A DNA stretch of 64,000 nt from positions 868,001 to 932,000 of the forward strand of contig NZ_JABRWJ010000001.1 of assembly GCF_013266755.1 (NCBI RefSeq). The letters run 5' to 3'. Shown piece by piece: positions 8,822-19,745 of this stretch. The DNA comes from Pseudaquabacterium terrae. Its GTDB lineage: Bacteria; Pseudomonadota; Gammaproteobacteria; Burkholderiales; Burkholderiaceae_C. The notes beneath the pieces are model-generated. The model did no database searches, was not told the origin of the DNA, and saw nothing but the letters and a program-made list of their open reading frames with translations. A program made the position numbers and the translations under genes. Numbering within the stretch: position 1 is the stretch's first letter; every line of letters starts with the position of its first letter.

Positions 8822-10071
8822 GGCCGGTAGACGTGACCGCGTTGGAAGGGATAGGCCGATTGTGCGCCGCGCATCGGTCCGTCGGCGACCGCCCCGCTCG
8901 GCCGCGAGGCGAGCACCTGGTGCAGCGAGATCCAGCCTTGCTCGAAAGCCATCGCGCAGCCGGCGAGGTAGAGCCGGTAGGCCCGCACCACCCGCTCGCT
9001 GGTGATCTCGCGCGCATGGGACAGCTGCGCTTCGAGCCCGTCGGACCAGGCCCACAGCGTGCGCGCGTAGTGCGGCCGCAGGTTCTCGACGTCCAGCGCC
9101 TCCAGGCCGGCCTCGGACAGCTCGCGCAGCACGTGCGACAGGTGCAGCAACTCGCCGCCGGGGAAGATGTAGCGCTCGATGAAATTGCCCATGCCGGCGC
9201 CGAGCTGGTGGTTCGTCGTGCCGCCGGCGGTGATGCCGTGGTTCATCAGCAGGCCGCCGGGCCTTAGCAGCCGCTGCAGCTTCTCGAAGTAGGTCGGCAG
9301 CAGCGGGCGGCCGACGTGCTCGAACATGCCCACCGAGGCGATCTTGTCCCAGGGCTCGTCCTCGGGCAGCGAACGGTAGTCGAGCAGCTCGATGTGCACG
9401 CGGCCGGTCAGGCGGCGCTCGGCGATCAGCTTCTCGACATGGGCATGCTGGTTGCGCGACAGCGTGATGCCGGTGGCGCGCACGCCGTAGTGCTGGGCCG
9501 CCCACAGCAGCAGGCCGCCCCAGCCGGCGCCGACGTCGAGGAAGCGCTCGCCCTCGCGCAGCATCAGCTTGCGGCAGATGTGATCGAGCTTGGCCTCCTG
9601 CGCGCGCGCCAGCGTCATCGTCGGCTCGCTGTAGTAGGCGCACGAATAGACGCGGCGCGGGTCGAGCCAAAGCGCGTAGAAATCGTCCGAGACGTCGTAG
9701 TGGAACTCCACCTGGCGGGCATCGGCCTCGGCGGTGTGGCGGGCAAGCGACTTGCCGCGCCGCATCAGCCCGCGCCACCAGCGCCACGGCCCGTGCTCGA
9801 CACCGCGCGTCGGGTCGCCGCCGACCAGCGCGGCAATCGCGCTCATCAGGTCGCGCATGCTGCCGTCGAAGTCGGCGCGGCCCTCGACGTAGTCTTCGGC
9901 GAGCTTGCCGACCTGGCCGGCCGCGACGTGCGCCAGCGAGCGCATGTCGTTGAGCCGGATCGTCACCCGCGCGTCGGCACTGCCGATGCGTTGCCCGCCG
10001 GGCAGCACCAGCGCCGCCGGGGCGCCGAGGTTGTCGAACTTGTCGCGGAGGATGGCTTCGAGTGCGGGCAT
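8818..10071 (-). CDS. cfa: Cyclopropane-fatty-acyl-phospholipid synthase family methyltransferase
   Basis: SAM-dependent methyltransferase of the CFA synthase family, 417 residues. Such enzymes transfer a methylene group to unsaturated acyl chains of membrane phospholipids. Landmarks are FHYDVSDDFYALWLD, YSCAYY, the SAM-binding loop DVGAGWGGL (near 194), GITLS, and the catalytic-domain stretch EHVGRP followed by FIERYIFPGGEL. The chosen ATG begins MPALEAILRDKF; an in-frame extension upstream has no family-like sequence. It is coupled by a four-base overlap to DUF1840. The exact product (cyclopropane synthase or a related acyl methyltransferase) is open. Confidence 0.88.
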   Translation of the reverse strand: MPALEAILRDKFDNLGAPAALVLPGGQRIGSADARVTIRLNDMRSLAHVAAGQVGKLAEDYVEGRADFDGSMRDLMSAIAALVGGDPTRGVEHGPWRWWRGLMRRGKSLARHTAEADARQVEFHYDVSDDFYALWLDPRRVYSCAYYSEPTMTLARAQEAKLDHICRKLMLREGERFLDVGAGWGGLLLWAAQHYGVRATGITLSRNQHAHVEKLIAERRLTGRVHIELLDYRSLPEDEPWDKIASVGMFEHVGRPLLPTYFEKLQRLLRPGGLLMNHGITAGGTTNHQLGAGMGNFIERYIFPGGELLHLSHVLRELSEAGLEALDVENLRPHYARTLWAWSDGLEAQLSHAREITSERVVRAYRLYLAGCAMAFEQGWISLHQVLASRPSGAVADGPMRGAQSAYPFQRGHVYRP

Positions 10072-10174
10072 GTCGAACGGCAGCCGTGACGGTCCGGTCG
10101 ACTCTAGAAAAATTCGCCGGGCCTCGCAAGAAGCGAGCAAATTGCGCGCCCGGCAAGCGGCGCGCCCGGCCGGC

Positions 10175-12256
10175 TCAGCGGGCAACCAGGCTCAAGTGCC
10201 CCTTGGTGGTCCGCGGCCGCCCGCGCACCCGCTCGTCGAAGCTCAGCGCATCGAGCGCCGGCGCGTACAGGAAGCCCTGGAACTGGTCGCAGCCCGCCTC
10301 GACGAGGAAGTTGCGCTGCGGCTCGGTCTCCACGCCCTCGGCGATGACCTTCATGCCGAGCGCGGCCGACATCTGCACGATCGCGCGCACGATGCCGGCA
10401 TCGCTGTCGTCCTGCGGCACGCCCTGGATGAAGCTGCGGTCGATCTTCAGCCGCTCGATCGGAAAGCGCTTCAGGTAGGCGAGGCTCGAGTAGCCGGTGC
10501 CGAAGTCGTCGATCGCCAGCCGCACGCCCAGCTGAGACAGCTGGGACAGGCGCGCCAGCGCCTCGTCGGCATCGTGCACCAGGATCGATTCGGTCAGCTC
10601 CAGCTCGAGCAGCGAGCCGGGCAGGCGGTTCTCGCGCAGCACGTTGCCGACGCGATCGATGAAATCGGCCTGCTGGAACTGCAGCGCCGAGACGTTGATG
10701 GACACCGGCATCAGCAGCCCCTCGGCGCGCCAGCGCGCGGCCTGGCGCACCGCCTGCTGCAGCACCCAGTCGCCGATCGCGACGATGAAGCCGGTGTCCT
10801 CGGCGACGGGGATGAATTCGCCCGGCGACACTTCGCCCAACTCGGGGTCGCGCCAGCGGATCAGCGCCTCGGCGCCGATCACGGCGCCGGTGCGCATGTC
10901 CAGCTGCGGCTGGTACTTCAGCCGGAAGCGGTTCGAGGCCAGCGCCTGGCGCATCGCGTGGTCGAGCCGCATGCGCTGGCGCAGGTCGGCGTCGTGGTGC
11001 GGCTGGTGGAAGCGGAAGCCCGCACGGCCGCCCTGCTTGGCGCGCTGCATCGCCGTCTCGGCGTGGCGCACCAACTCGTCGCCGTCCTCGCCATCGGTCG
11101 GGAACAGCGCGACGCCGACCGAGCAGGTCATCGTGAACTGCAGGCCGTCGACGGCGCAGGGCCGCGAGATCGCCTCCAGCACGCGCTGCGCGGCGGCCTC
11201 GGCGCCGCGGTGGTCGACGCGCTGCACCACCAGCGCGAACTGGTCGCCGCCGATGCGGGCGACCGAGTCACCCTGGCGCAGGCAGGTCTTCAGCCGCTCG
11301 GCGGTGTCCAGCAGCACGTGGTCGCCGATCTCGTGGCCGAGGCTGTCGTTGATCTGCTTGAAGCGGTCGAGGTCGAGGATCAGCAGCGCCAGCGTGCCGT
11401 TGGCGCGGCGCGCCTGGCGCATCGATTCGGCCAGCGTCTCGCCGAGCTGGCGCCGGTTGAACAGACCCGTCAGCACGTCGGTCGTCGACAGCGTGTTGAT
11501 GCGCTGGCTGGCGGTCTCCAGCTCGGTGCGGTCGCGGAAGGCCCAGACGCGGCCGCTCGGCCGCCCCTGGCTCGCCTGCGGTTGCGTCACGCGTTCGAGC
11601 ACGCGGCCGGACAGCAGCTCGATGCGCTCGTGCGCCTGCATCAGCGTGGCTTCCTGGATCGCCGCGAGGCGGCGCTGATACGTTTCGCCGTCGCACACGC
11701 TGCGCCGCATCCAGTCGTAGACCGCGTCGTCGTTGCGCTGCGTCAGCAGTTCCTCGGGCACGCCCCACAGCTGCGCGAAGCGGCGGTTGAAGGCGGTGAT
11801 GCGGCCAGCCAGGTCGGTGACCAGGATGCCGTCGCCGGTGGATTCGAGCGTCGCGCGCAGCTCGGCGAGCAGCGTCTCGCGCTCGTCCTGCTGGCGCTGC
11901 GCCTCGGTGCGGTCCTGCACCGTGACGAGCAGGCAGCGCTCATCGCCGGTCAAGGCCTGGATGCGGCGGCTGACCTTGACCAGCCGCCCGCTGGCATGCA
12001 CGAGCACGGTGTCCGATTGCAGCAGGCCGGCATCGCCCGCACGCACCCCATCCCAGAAGGCCAGGTCTTCGGGCGTCGCGATCAGCTGCGCGGCCGGGAT
12101 GCCGACGAGCCGCTCGCGCGCCAGCCCGAGCAGCTCGACCGCCGCGCGATTGGCTGCCAGCACGTTGCCGCTGGCACCGTCGACCAGCCAGGCGGCATCG
12201 CCCAGGGCGTCGATCAATTGCGCCCAGGCGGCGCAGGCAGGAGAGCCTTCGGTCAC
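10175..12256 (-). CDS. PAS-PAS-GGDEF-EAL cyclic-di-GMP signalling protein
   Basis: Cytosolic dual-domain c-di-GMP protein, 693 residues. Two PAS-like domains (about 8-115 and 130-255) precede GGDEF (about 265-425) and EAL (about 440-690). The active loop reads IGGDQF near 334, with an intact inhibitory-site RQGD five residues before it. The EAL domain retains EALIRW, NVSALQF, ELTESI, DDFGTGYSSL, KIDRSF and EGVETE, so phosphodiesterase activity is likely; cyclase activity with Gln in place of Glu is possible but uncertain. No membrane segments are seen. The GTG start overlaps the stop of the upstream HD-GYP gene in a GTGA, so both proteins are made together. Confidence 0.9.
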   Translation of the reverse strand: MTEGSPACAAWAQLIDALGDAAWLVDGASGNVLAANRAAVELLGLARERLVGIPAAQLIATPEDLAFWDGVRAGDAGLLQSDTVLVHASGRLVKVSRRIQALTGDERCLLVTVQDRTEAQRQQDERETLLAELRATLESTGDGILVTDLAGRITAFNRRFAQLWGVPEELLTQRNDDAVYDWMRRSVCDGETYQRRLAAIQEATLMQAHERIELLSGRVLERVTQPQASQGRPSGRVWAFRDRTELETASQRINTLSTTDVLTGLFNRRQLGETLAESMRQARRANGTLALLILDLDRFKQINDSLGHEIGDHVLLDTAERLKTCLRQGDSVARIGGDQFALVVQRVDHRGAEAAAQRVLEAISRPCAVDGLQFTMTCSVGVALFPTDGEDGDELVRHAETAMQRAKQGGRAGFRFHQPHHDADLRQRMRLDHAMRQALASNRFRLKYQPQLDMRTGAVIGAEALIRWRDPELGEVSPGEFIPVAEDTGFIVAIGDWVLQQAVRQAARWRAEGLLMPVSINVSALQFQQADFIDRVGNVLRENRLPGSLLELELTESILVHDADEALARLSQLSQLGVRLAIDDFGTGYSSLAYLKRFPIERLKIDRSFIQGVPQDDSDAGIVRAIVQMSAALGMKVIAEGVETEPQRNFLVEAGCDQFQGFLYAPALDALSFDERVRGRPRTTKGHLSLVAR

Positions 12257-13575
12257 GCAGCGATTTCCTCGCGCAGCGCGGGCAAGGCGGTGGGGTTGGT
12301 CAGGGCCGGCTCGAAGAAGTAGACGACGCGCTGGCGCGGCGACAGGTAGTTCTGAACCGCAATCGGCAGCTGCGAGGGCTTCAGGCTGCGCCGGATCCCT
12401 AAGTCGGTGGACTCTTCGAGGTTCAGCAGCAGCGCCTCGTCGACCGGCACCGCCGCATCGCAGACCAGCACGCGCGGTTTGAGCGGGCGCGACGAGTTGA
12501 CGCTGATCACCGTCGCGTAGCGGTCGTCGGTCAGCTGGACCATCGAGCCCGGCGGGTAGACGCCCATCATGCGGATGAAGGCGTTGAGCATCGTCGCGTC
12601 GAACTTCGACTTGGCCTGCGCGAAGATCAGCGACAGCGCCTCGTGCGGCGTCAATGCATGCGAGGCCACTGCCGGGTTGCACAGGTTGTCGTAGCGGTTG
12701 ACCAGCGCGACGATGCGCGCGCCGGCGCTCATGCGCTCGGTGTTCAGCTTGCCCGGGAAGCCCGAGCCATCGGCCATCTCATGGTGCTGCGCCAGCACCG
12801 TCATCGCGCCGGGCGTCAGGCCCATGCGCTGGCCGTGCGTGATGCCGTGCGCCACGTGCTCGCGGTACTGCGCGTTCTCGGCGGCGGTGAACAGGCCATC
12901 GGGCAGGCGCAGGCGTTCCGGAATCTCGAGCTTGCCGATGTCGTGCATCAGCGCGCCGACGCCCAGGTCCATCATCTCGGCCTCGCCGAAGCCGAACACC
13001 CGGCCCATCAGCAGCGAGATCACCGCGACGTTCAGTGCATGCGCGGCGTTGCGGTCGCCGGGCGCCTCGGCGAGCACGCGGATGCACAGCTCGCCCTCGA
13101 TCATCATCTTGTCCAGCAGCGCGCGCGTCAGCGCCTCGGTGGTCTCGCGCGAGCCTTGCGGCAGCGCCAGCACCTGCTCGGCGGCGATGCGCCAGGCCTG
13201 GCCGGCCTCGGCGTACTGTGCGGCGCAGAGGCGGTCGGCCTCACGCTGCGCGGCCAGTGCGGCGCGGCGGCGCGCGGCGTCGGCCTCGGCGGCGGCGCTG
13301 GCCGCGGCATCGGCCACCGCTTCGGCCGCCTGCAGCTCCGACGGCGTGCCGGTGCCGAGCGTCGAGGTGGTGAACTGGGTCGTCGGCGCCTCGGGCTGGC
13401 GGCTCTTCTCCGGGCTCCAGCGCAGGCGCTTCAGCCCCAGGCCGCGGATCGTCGCGATCTGCTCCTGCGAGCTCAGCATGAAGCTCGACAGCGCGAACGG
13501 GTGCGCCCACCATCCGAGATCCAGATGGATGAACATGCCTACGCGCAGATTGTCGATATCGATGGTCGACGACAT
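12253..13575 (-). CDS. HD-GYP domain c-di-GMP phosphodiesterase with DUF3391 N-terminus
   Basis: HD-GYP phosphodiesterase, 440 residues. The N-terminal DUF3391 region (about 1-110: LRVGMFIHLDLGWWAHPF) is typical of this Burkholderiales group. An Ala-rich helical linker follows (about 95-150), then the HD-GYP domain with MHDIGKLEIP and HHEMADGSGFPGKL. The signature residue is Phe in GFP instead of Tyr in GYP, a common variation. The domain hydrolyses c-di-GMP in characterised relatives. The ATG gives MSSTIDIDNLRVGMF, the conserved start of DUF3391. It is divergent from the thiolase gene, with 182 bases between, and coupled by GTGA to the GGDEF-EAL gene. Confidence 0.9.
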   Translation of the reverse strand: MSSTIDIDNLRVGMFIHLDLGWWAHPFALSSFMLSSQEQIATIRGLGLKRLRWSPEKSRQPEAPTTQFTTSTLGTGTPSELQAAEAVADAAASAAAEADAARRRAALAAQREADRLCAAQYAEAGQAWRIAAEQVLALPQGSRETTEALTRALLDKMMIEGELCIRVLAEAPGDRNAAHALNVAVISLLMGRVFGFGEAEMMDLGVGALMHDIGKLEIPERLRLPDGLFTAAENAQYREHVAHGITHGQRMGLTPGAMTVLAQHHEMADGSGFPGKLNTERMSAGARIVALVNRYDNLCNPAVASHALTPHEALSLIFAQAKSKFDATMLNAFIRMMGVYPPGSMVQLTDDRYATVISVNSSRPLKPRVLVCDAAVPVDEALLLNLEESTDLGIRRSLKPSQLPIAVQNYLSPRQRVVYFFEPALTNPTALPALREEIAA

Positions 13576-13757
13576 GGTCAAAGGTCCCGGCTGCGGGTTT
13601 TCCCCGCTCAGGAACAACTTCGGCACCAGCGCGGGGAAACTTGAAACAAGGCGCGCCTGCGAGACAGCCCCGCGGCGAAGCGGGCTCCTAGAATCGTTCG
13701 ATTCGTGAACTGCTTCACCGATCACCACCCGCCGCCGCGGGCCCCGGAGTCAACGTC

Positions 13758-14962
<1,205 letters not shown>

Positions 14963-14963
<1 letters not shown>

Positions 14964-15361
14964 TGAGCGCTGCACTCACCTATCTGGTGCTCAGCGTCGC
15001 GCTGTGCTGGCTGATGCTGATCGCCGCGAGCATGGTGCGCTCCGAAGGCTGGACGCCGCGCGGCCTGCTGAAGGCCTTCGGCAACCGCGACGACCTGGGC
15101 GAGGCGAGCGCGCTCGCTGGCCGCATGGACCGCGCGGCGAAGAACATGCTGGAGAACCTGCTGCTGTTCGGCCTGCTGGTGCTGGCCGCGCAGGCCGCCG
15201 GCAAGGGCGCCGATCCGCGCGTCGCCACCGGCGCGATGCTGTTCTTCTGGGCCCGCCTGGCCTACGCGCCGCTGTACTGGGCCGGCGTGAAGTTCCTGCG
15301 CACCGCCGTCTGGGCGATCGGCGTGATCGGCATGCTGATGATCGGCGTGGCGCTGGTTTAG
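14963..15361 (+). CDS. MAPEG family integral membrane protein
   Basis: Small 132-residue membrane protein of the MAPEG family (membrane-associated eicosanoid/glutathione metabolism). Four hydrophobic segments are visible (about 4-23, 62-82, 88-106 and 113-131), with the conserved central region GRMDRAAKNMLENLLLFG between the first two. The bacterial function is unknown; glutathione-dependent activity is only a family guess. The ATG overlaps the thiolase stop by one base, so it is probably co-transcribed with it. It converges on pobR with eight bases between. Confidence 0.85.
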
Positions 15362-15369
15362 GGGCTGGT

Positions 15370-16266
15370 CTAGCGCAGCGCCTGCGCGCGCCACGCGGTC
15401 GGCGTCAGCCCCGCTTCGCGCTGGAAGAAACGCGTGAAGTAGCCGGCATCGTTGAAGCCGAGGCCGAGCGCGATCTGCTTGATGCCGAGCGTCGTATAGG
15501 CCAGGTCGCGCTGCGCTTCGAGCATCAACCGGCTGTGCAGCACGCCGAGCGCCGAGTGGCCGAGCACCTGGTGGCAGGCGCGGTTCAGCTGCGTCGGGGT
15601 GATGCCGAGCTGGCGCGCCAGCGCGCTGAGCGTCGGCTGCTCGCGGAATTGCGCTTCGACCAGCGCGCGAAAGCGCTTGACGTGGCTGAGTGCGCGTTCG
15701 CCAGCCGCCTCGGGCGCCGTTTGATCGCCCATCGGCAAGGCGCGGCCGAGCTCGACCGCCAGCGCCAGCAGCGCGGCGTCGAGCTTGAGATCTCGCCACG
15801 GCGCGGTGCCGAAGAATTCCTCGCGCACCGCGGCGACAGCACCCGCCACCGCCTTCGCGCCCGCTGAGCGCCGCTGCCAGGCCAGCGTCTGCGAGCGCAT
15901 CACGCGCGCGGCCAGCGTGCCGGCGCCGGACAGCAGCTGCGCCAGGTGGCGCTCGAGCACCGTGATCACCGTGCCGTCGATGTCCTCGTCGAAGCGGAAC
16001 CCATGCGGCGCGAGCGCGGCGACCGTCAGTACGCAGGGACCCTCGAGGCGTTCGGTGGCGCCTTCGAGCAGCGCCTCGGCGCGGCCGCCATGGATGTGCA
16101 GAATTTGAAAGAGCGACTCGTGCCGGTGCGCCTTGATCTCCCAGGCGTGGCGCTGGCTGCGCTCGCGGATCGTCTCGCAATGCAGCCAGTCGGTGGCCTG
16201 TGTGCGGCCATGCTCGCCATAGAGCGCGTAGGTCGGCAGGTTGGGCGCGGGGCTCGGGCGGGTCAT
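15370..16266 (-). CDS. pobR: AraC-family regulator, PobR-like activator of 4-hydroxybenzoate hydroxylase
   Basis: Transcriptional regulator of 298 residues. The N-terminal cupin-like sensing region (about 10-120) has LPTYALYGEHG and HRHESLFQILHIHGG, as in AraC-type PobR proteins. The C-terminal AraC helix-turn-helix pair (about 195-295) has LSALARQLGITPTQLNRACHQVLG and YTTLGIKQIALGLGFNDAGYFTRFFQREAGLTP. It is divergent from pobA, the usual arrangement for this activator, which responds to 4-hydroxybenzoate. The intergenic region also holds a diverged copy of the structured repeat, beginning just upstream of this gene's ATG. Confidence 0.88.
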   Translation of the reverse strand: MTRPSPAPNLPTYALYGEHGRTQATDWLHCETIRERSQRHAWEIKAHRHESLFQILHIHGGRAEALLEGATERLEGPCVLTVAALAPHGFRFDEDIDGTVITVLERHLAQLLSGAGTLAARVMRSQTLAWQRRSAGAKAVAGAVAAVREEFFGTAPWRDLKLDAALLALAVELGRALPMGDQTAPEAAGERALSHVKRFRALVEAQFREQPTLSALARQLGITPTQLNRACHQVLGHSALGVLHSRLMLEAQRDLAYTTLGIKQIALGLGFNDAGYFTRFFQREAGLTPTAWRAQALR

Positions 16267-16267
16267 C

Positions 16268-16334
16268 AGCGCCCGCCCGGCCGCCCGAAGGGCGCTGAGC
16301 GCCCCTCGGGGGCAGCGAACGAAGTGAGCTTGGG
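16268..16334 (+). repeat. Diverged copy of the structured repeat in the pobR-pobA intergenic region
   Basis: It reads in the opposite orientation to the other copies. Two of the three hairpins are preserved: CGCCC-GAA-GGGCG (16282-16294) and GCCCC-TCG-GGGGC (16301-16313). In the second stem the closing pair differs from the 7.7-kb copies on both arms, a compensated change. The third arm is replaced by GCGAACGAAGTGAGCTTGGGG. A clear left-hand TGA boundary is missing, so this may be a separate subfamily. It occupies the pobR side of the divergent promoter region. Confidence 0.7.
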
Positions 16335-16385
16335 GCCGACCATGACGTTCGAATTGTGCAAGTCTTCGCGTTTTCCGTCCATTGA

Positions 16386-17612
<1,227 letters not shown>

Positions 17613-17657
17613 TCGGGCATCATCGCCGTTCCCCCAAAAGCGAACGGAAGACACGCC

Positions 17658-18830
17658 ATGCATCGCACGCTCAAGCTCGTTCTATCCGCAACCGCAGCCG
17701 CCATCGCAGCGGCCGCCGCCTTCACCGCCCACGCGCAGCAGCCGCCGCTGAAGGTCGGCCTGATGCTGCCCTACACCGGCACCTTCGCGGCACTCGGCAA
17801 CGCGATCGAAAACGGCTTCAGGCTGCACGTCGCCGAGCAGGGCGGCAAGCTCGGCGGGCGCGAGATCCAGTTCTTCAAGGTCGACGACGAATCCGATCCG
17901 TCCAAGGCCACCGACAACGTCAACAAGCTGATCAAGCGCGATGCGGTCGACGTGATCGTCGGCACGGTGCACTCGGGCGTCGCGCTGGCGATGGCGCGCG
18001 CGGCCAAGGAGAGCAATACGCTCCTGATCGTGCCGAACGCCGGCGCCGATGCGATCACCGGTGCGCAGTGCGCGCCGAACATCTTCCGCAGCTCGTTCTC
18101 GAACTGGCAGCCGGGTTACGCCACCGGCGTGGTCGCCGCCGGCAAGGGCTACAAGCGGGCGATGACGATCACCTGGAACTACGCCGCCGGCAACGAGACC
18201 GTCAAGGGCTTCACCGAGGCCTTCGAGAAGGGCGGCGGCAAGGTCATCAAGGACCTGTCGCTGCCGTTCCCGAACGTCGAGTTCCAGGCCCTCTTGACCG
18301 AGATTGCCGCGCAGAAGCCCGACGTCGTGTTCGCCTTCTTCGCCGGCGGGGGCGCGGTCAAGTTCGTCAAGGATTACGACGCCGCGGGCCTGAAGAAGAC
18401 GATCCCGCTGGTCGGCTCGGGCTTCCTGACCGACGGCACGCTCGAAGCGCAGGGTGCTTCGGCGCAAGGGCTGATCACCGCGCTGCACTACGCCGACAAC
18501 ATCGAGACGCCGCGCAACGAGTCCTTCCGCAAGGCCTATGCGCTGGCCTACAAGGCCAATGCCGACGTCTATGCCGTGCAGGGCTACGACGCGGCGCAGA
18601 TGCTCAACGCCGGCCTGATCGCCGTGAAGGGCGACTTCAGCAAGCGCGACGCGCTGCAGCTGGCGATGCAGAAGACCATCGTCGGCAGCCCGCGCGGCAA
18701 GTTCGCAATCTCGACCTCGCGCAACCCGGTGCAGGACTTCTACATCCGTGAAGCCAAGGGCCACTACAACGTGGTGACCGGCGTGGCGGTCAAGCAGCTC
18801 GCCGATCCCGGCCGCGGCTGCAAGTCCTGA
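17658..18830 (+). CDS. Branched-chain-type ABC transporter substrate-binding protein
   Basis: Periplasmic binding protein of the LivK/type I family, 390 residues, with a signal peptide ending near AHAQQ (about 26). The lobe sequences KVGLMLPYTGTFAALG, GGREIQFFKVDDESDP and DVIVGTVHSGVALAMA are characteristic. Relatives close to aromatic-degradation genes often bind benzoate-like acids. Lying directly after pobA and before livHMGF-type genes, it may take up 4-hydroxybenzoate or related compounds; amino acids remain possible. A strong hairpin follows the stop. Confidence 0.87.
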   Translation: MHRTLKLVLSATAAAIAAAAAFTAHAQQPPLKVGLMLPYTGTFAALGNAIENGFRLHVAEQGGKLGGREIQFFKVDDESDPSKATDNVNKLIKRDAVDVIVGTVHSGVALAMARAAKESNTLLIVPNAGADAITGAQCAPNIFRSSFSNWQPGYATGVVAAGKGYKRAMTITWNYAAGNETVKGFTEAFEKGGGKVIKDLSLPFPNVEFQALLTEIAAQKPDVVFAFFAGGGAVKFVKDYDAAGLKKTIPLVGSGFLTDGTLEAQGASAQGLITALHYADNIETPRNESFRKAYALAYKANADVYAVQGYDAAQMLNAGLIAVKGDFSKRDALQLAMQKTIVGSPRGKFAISTSRNPVQDFYIREAKGHYNVVTGVAVKQLADPGRGCKS

Positions 18831-18837
18831 TGCCGGA

Positions 18838-18862
18838 CCCCCTGGCCCTGCGCGCCAGGGGG
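18838..18862 (+). terminator. Perfect 9-bp stem hairpin after the binding-protein gene
   Basis: CCCCCTGGC, a seven-base loop and GCCAGGGGG form a perfect 9-bp stem starting seven bases after the stop codon. There is no T-run, so it is not a canonical intrinsic terminator. It may protect or attenuate the transcript, which would favour the highly used binding protein over the downstream transporter genes. Confidence 0.5.
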
Positions 18863-18960
18863 CGATGGCTCCTTCGGCCGATGCCGCGCGGCGTCCGTTT
18901 CCCGACACTGCCTTCCATGCGCCGGACTTCCCGTCCGGCCACCAGAAGGACAAAAAGTCG

Positions 18961-19665
18961 ATGGACCCGAACGCCACCCTGCCGCCCGGCACGCGCCGCC
19001 AGCCGCGCTACGACCTCTACACCGCCACGCACCGCGCGCTGCGGCTGTTCATGACCGAGACGCTGGCGCGCGTCGGCCGGCTCGACGTCAACGACCGCCA
19101 CGAGCTGACCACCGCGCTGAACGAGGTCGATGCGCTGCTGCGCCTGGCCCGGCTGCACCTGGCGCACGAGAACCAGTACGTGCACGCGGCGATCGAGGCC
19201 TGCCAGCCCGGCGCGACGCAGGCGATCGGCGAGGAGCACGTCGAGCAGATCGAGACCATGGACGGGTTGCACGCCGAGGCGCAGGCGCTGGCCAACCTGC
19301 CGACGACGCCGGCCGCGCTGCGCCTGTACCAGCACCTGGTGCGCTTCGTCGCCGAGAGCTTCGACCACATGCTGGCCGAGGAAACCGAGCTGAATCCGCT
19401 GCTGTGGTCGCACTACCGCGACGAACAGCTGCTGGAGATCGAGCAGCGCATCGCCGACGCGACGACGCCGACCGACCGCGCGCTGCTGCTGCGCTGGCTG
19501 GTGCCGGCGATCACGCCGATCGAGCGCGCCTGGCGCTTCGCGCAGCTGCAGCGGCAATTGAAGACCGCCGACTTCGACGCTGCGCTGGTGACCGCGCAGT
19601 CGGTGCTCGACGCTCGGGCATGGAACAAGCTGAAGTGGGCGCTGGGCTTGAACGCCGTGGCCTGA
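18961..19665 (+). CDS. Hemerythrin-like HHE domain protein
   Basis: Predicted all-helical protein of 234 residues with the spacing of metal-binding His/Glu residues seen in hemerythrin-like domains: THRALRLFM (about 22-30), HLAHENQYVHAAIE (about 68-81), EEHVEQIETM (about 91-100) and SFDHMLAEETELN (about 134-146). A di-iron or other oxygen/NO-responsive site is likely from the family. The C-terminal 70 residues form another helical region. ATG is chosen because the upstream extension is out of character. It is inserted between the ABC binding protein and the permease genes, same strand, with about 130 bases before it and 80 after. Its role there is unknown. Confidence 0.75.
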   Translation: MDPNATLPPGTRRQPRYDLYTATHRALRLFMTETLARVGRLDVNDRHELTTALNEVDALLRLARLHLAHENQYVHAAIEACQPGATQAIGEEHVEQIETMDGLHAEAQALANLPTTPAALRLYQHLVRFVAESFDHMLAEETELNPLLWSHYRDEQLLEIEQRIADATTPTDRALLLRWLVPAITPIERAWRFAQLQRQLKTADFDAALVTAQSVLDARAWNKLKWALGLNAVA

Positions 19666-19745
19666 GCTCCTCGGGCTGACCCGCGCCCTTCGAGCCGGGT
19701 GCGCGGCCGATAATCCGCGGCCGCTGCAACCAGGCCCGCTCGCCC

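Noticed and set aside
9905-12322. An 805-codon plus-strand open frame opposite the CFA-synthase and GGDEF-EAL genes
   Set aside because: Composition is typical of antisense shadow (Arg, Gln, His, Ala), it spans two real genes and an intergenic gap, and no family motif is visible.
18838-18862. The hairpin after the binding-protein gene as a further copy of the structured repeat
   Set aside because: Only a short CTGCGCGCC stretch is shared. The stem is 9 bp with a seven-base loop, there is no TGA-bounded unit and the other two hairpins are missing. It is listed as a separate hairpin.
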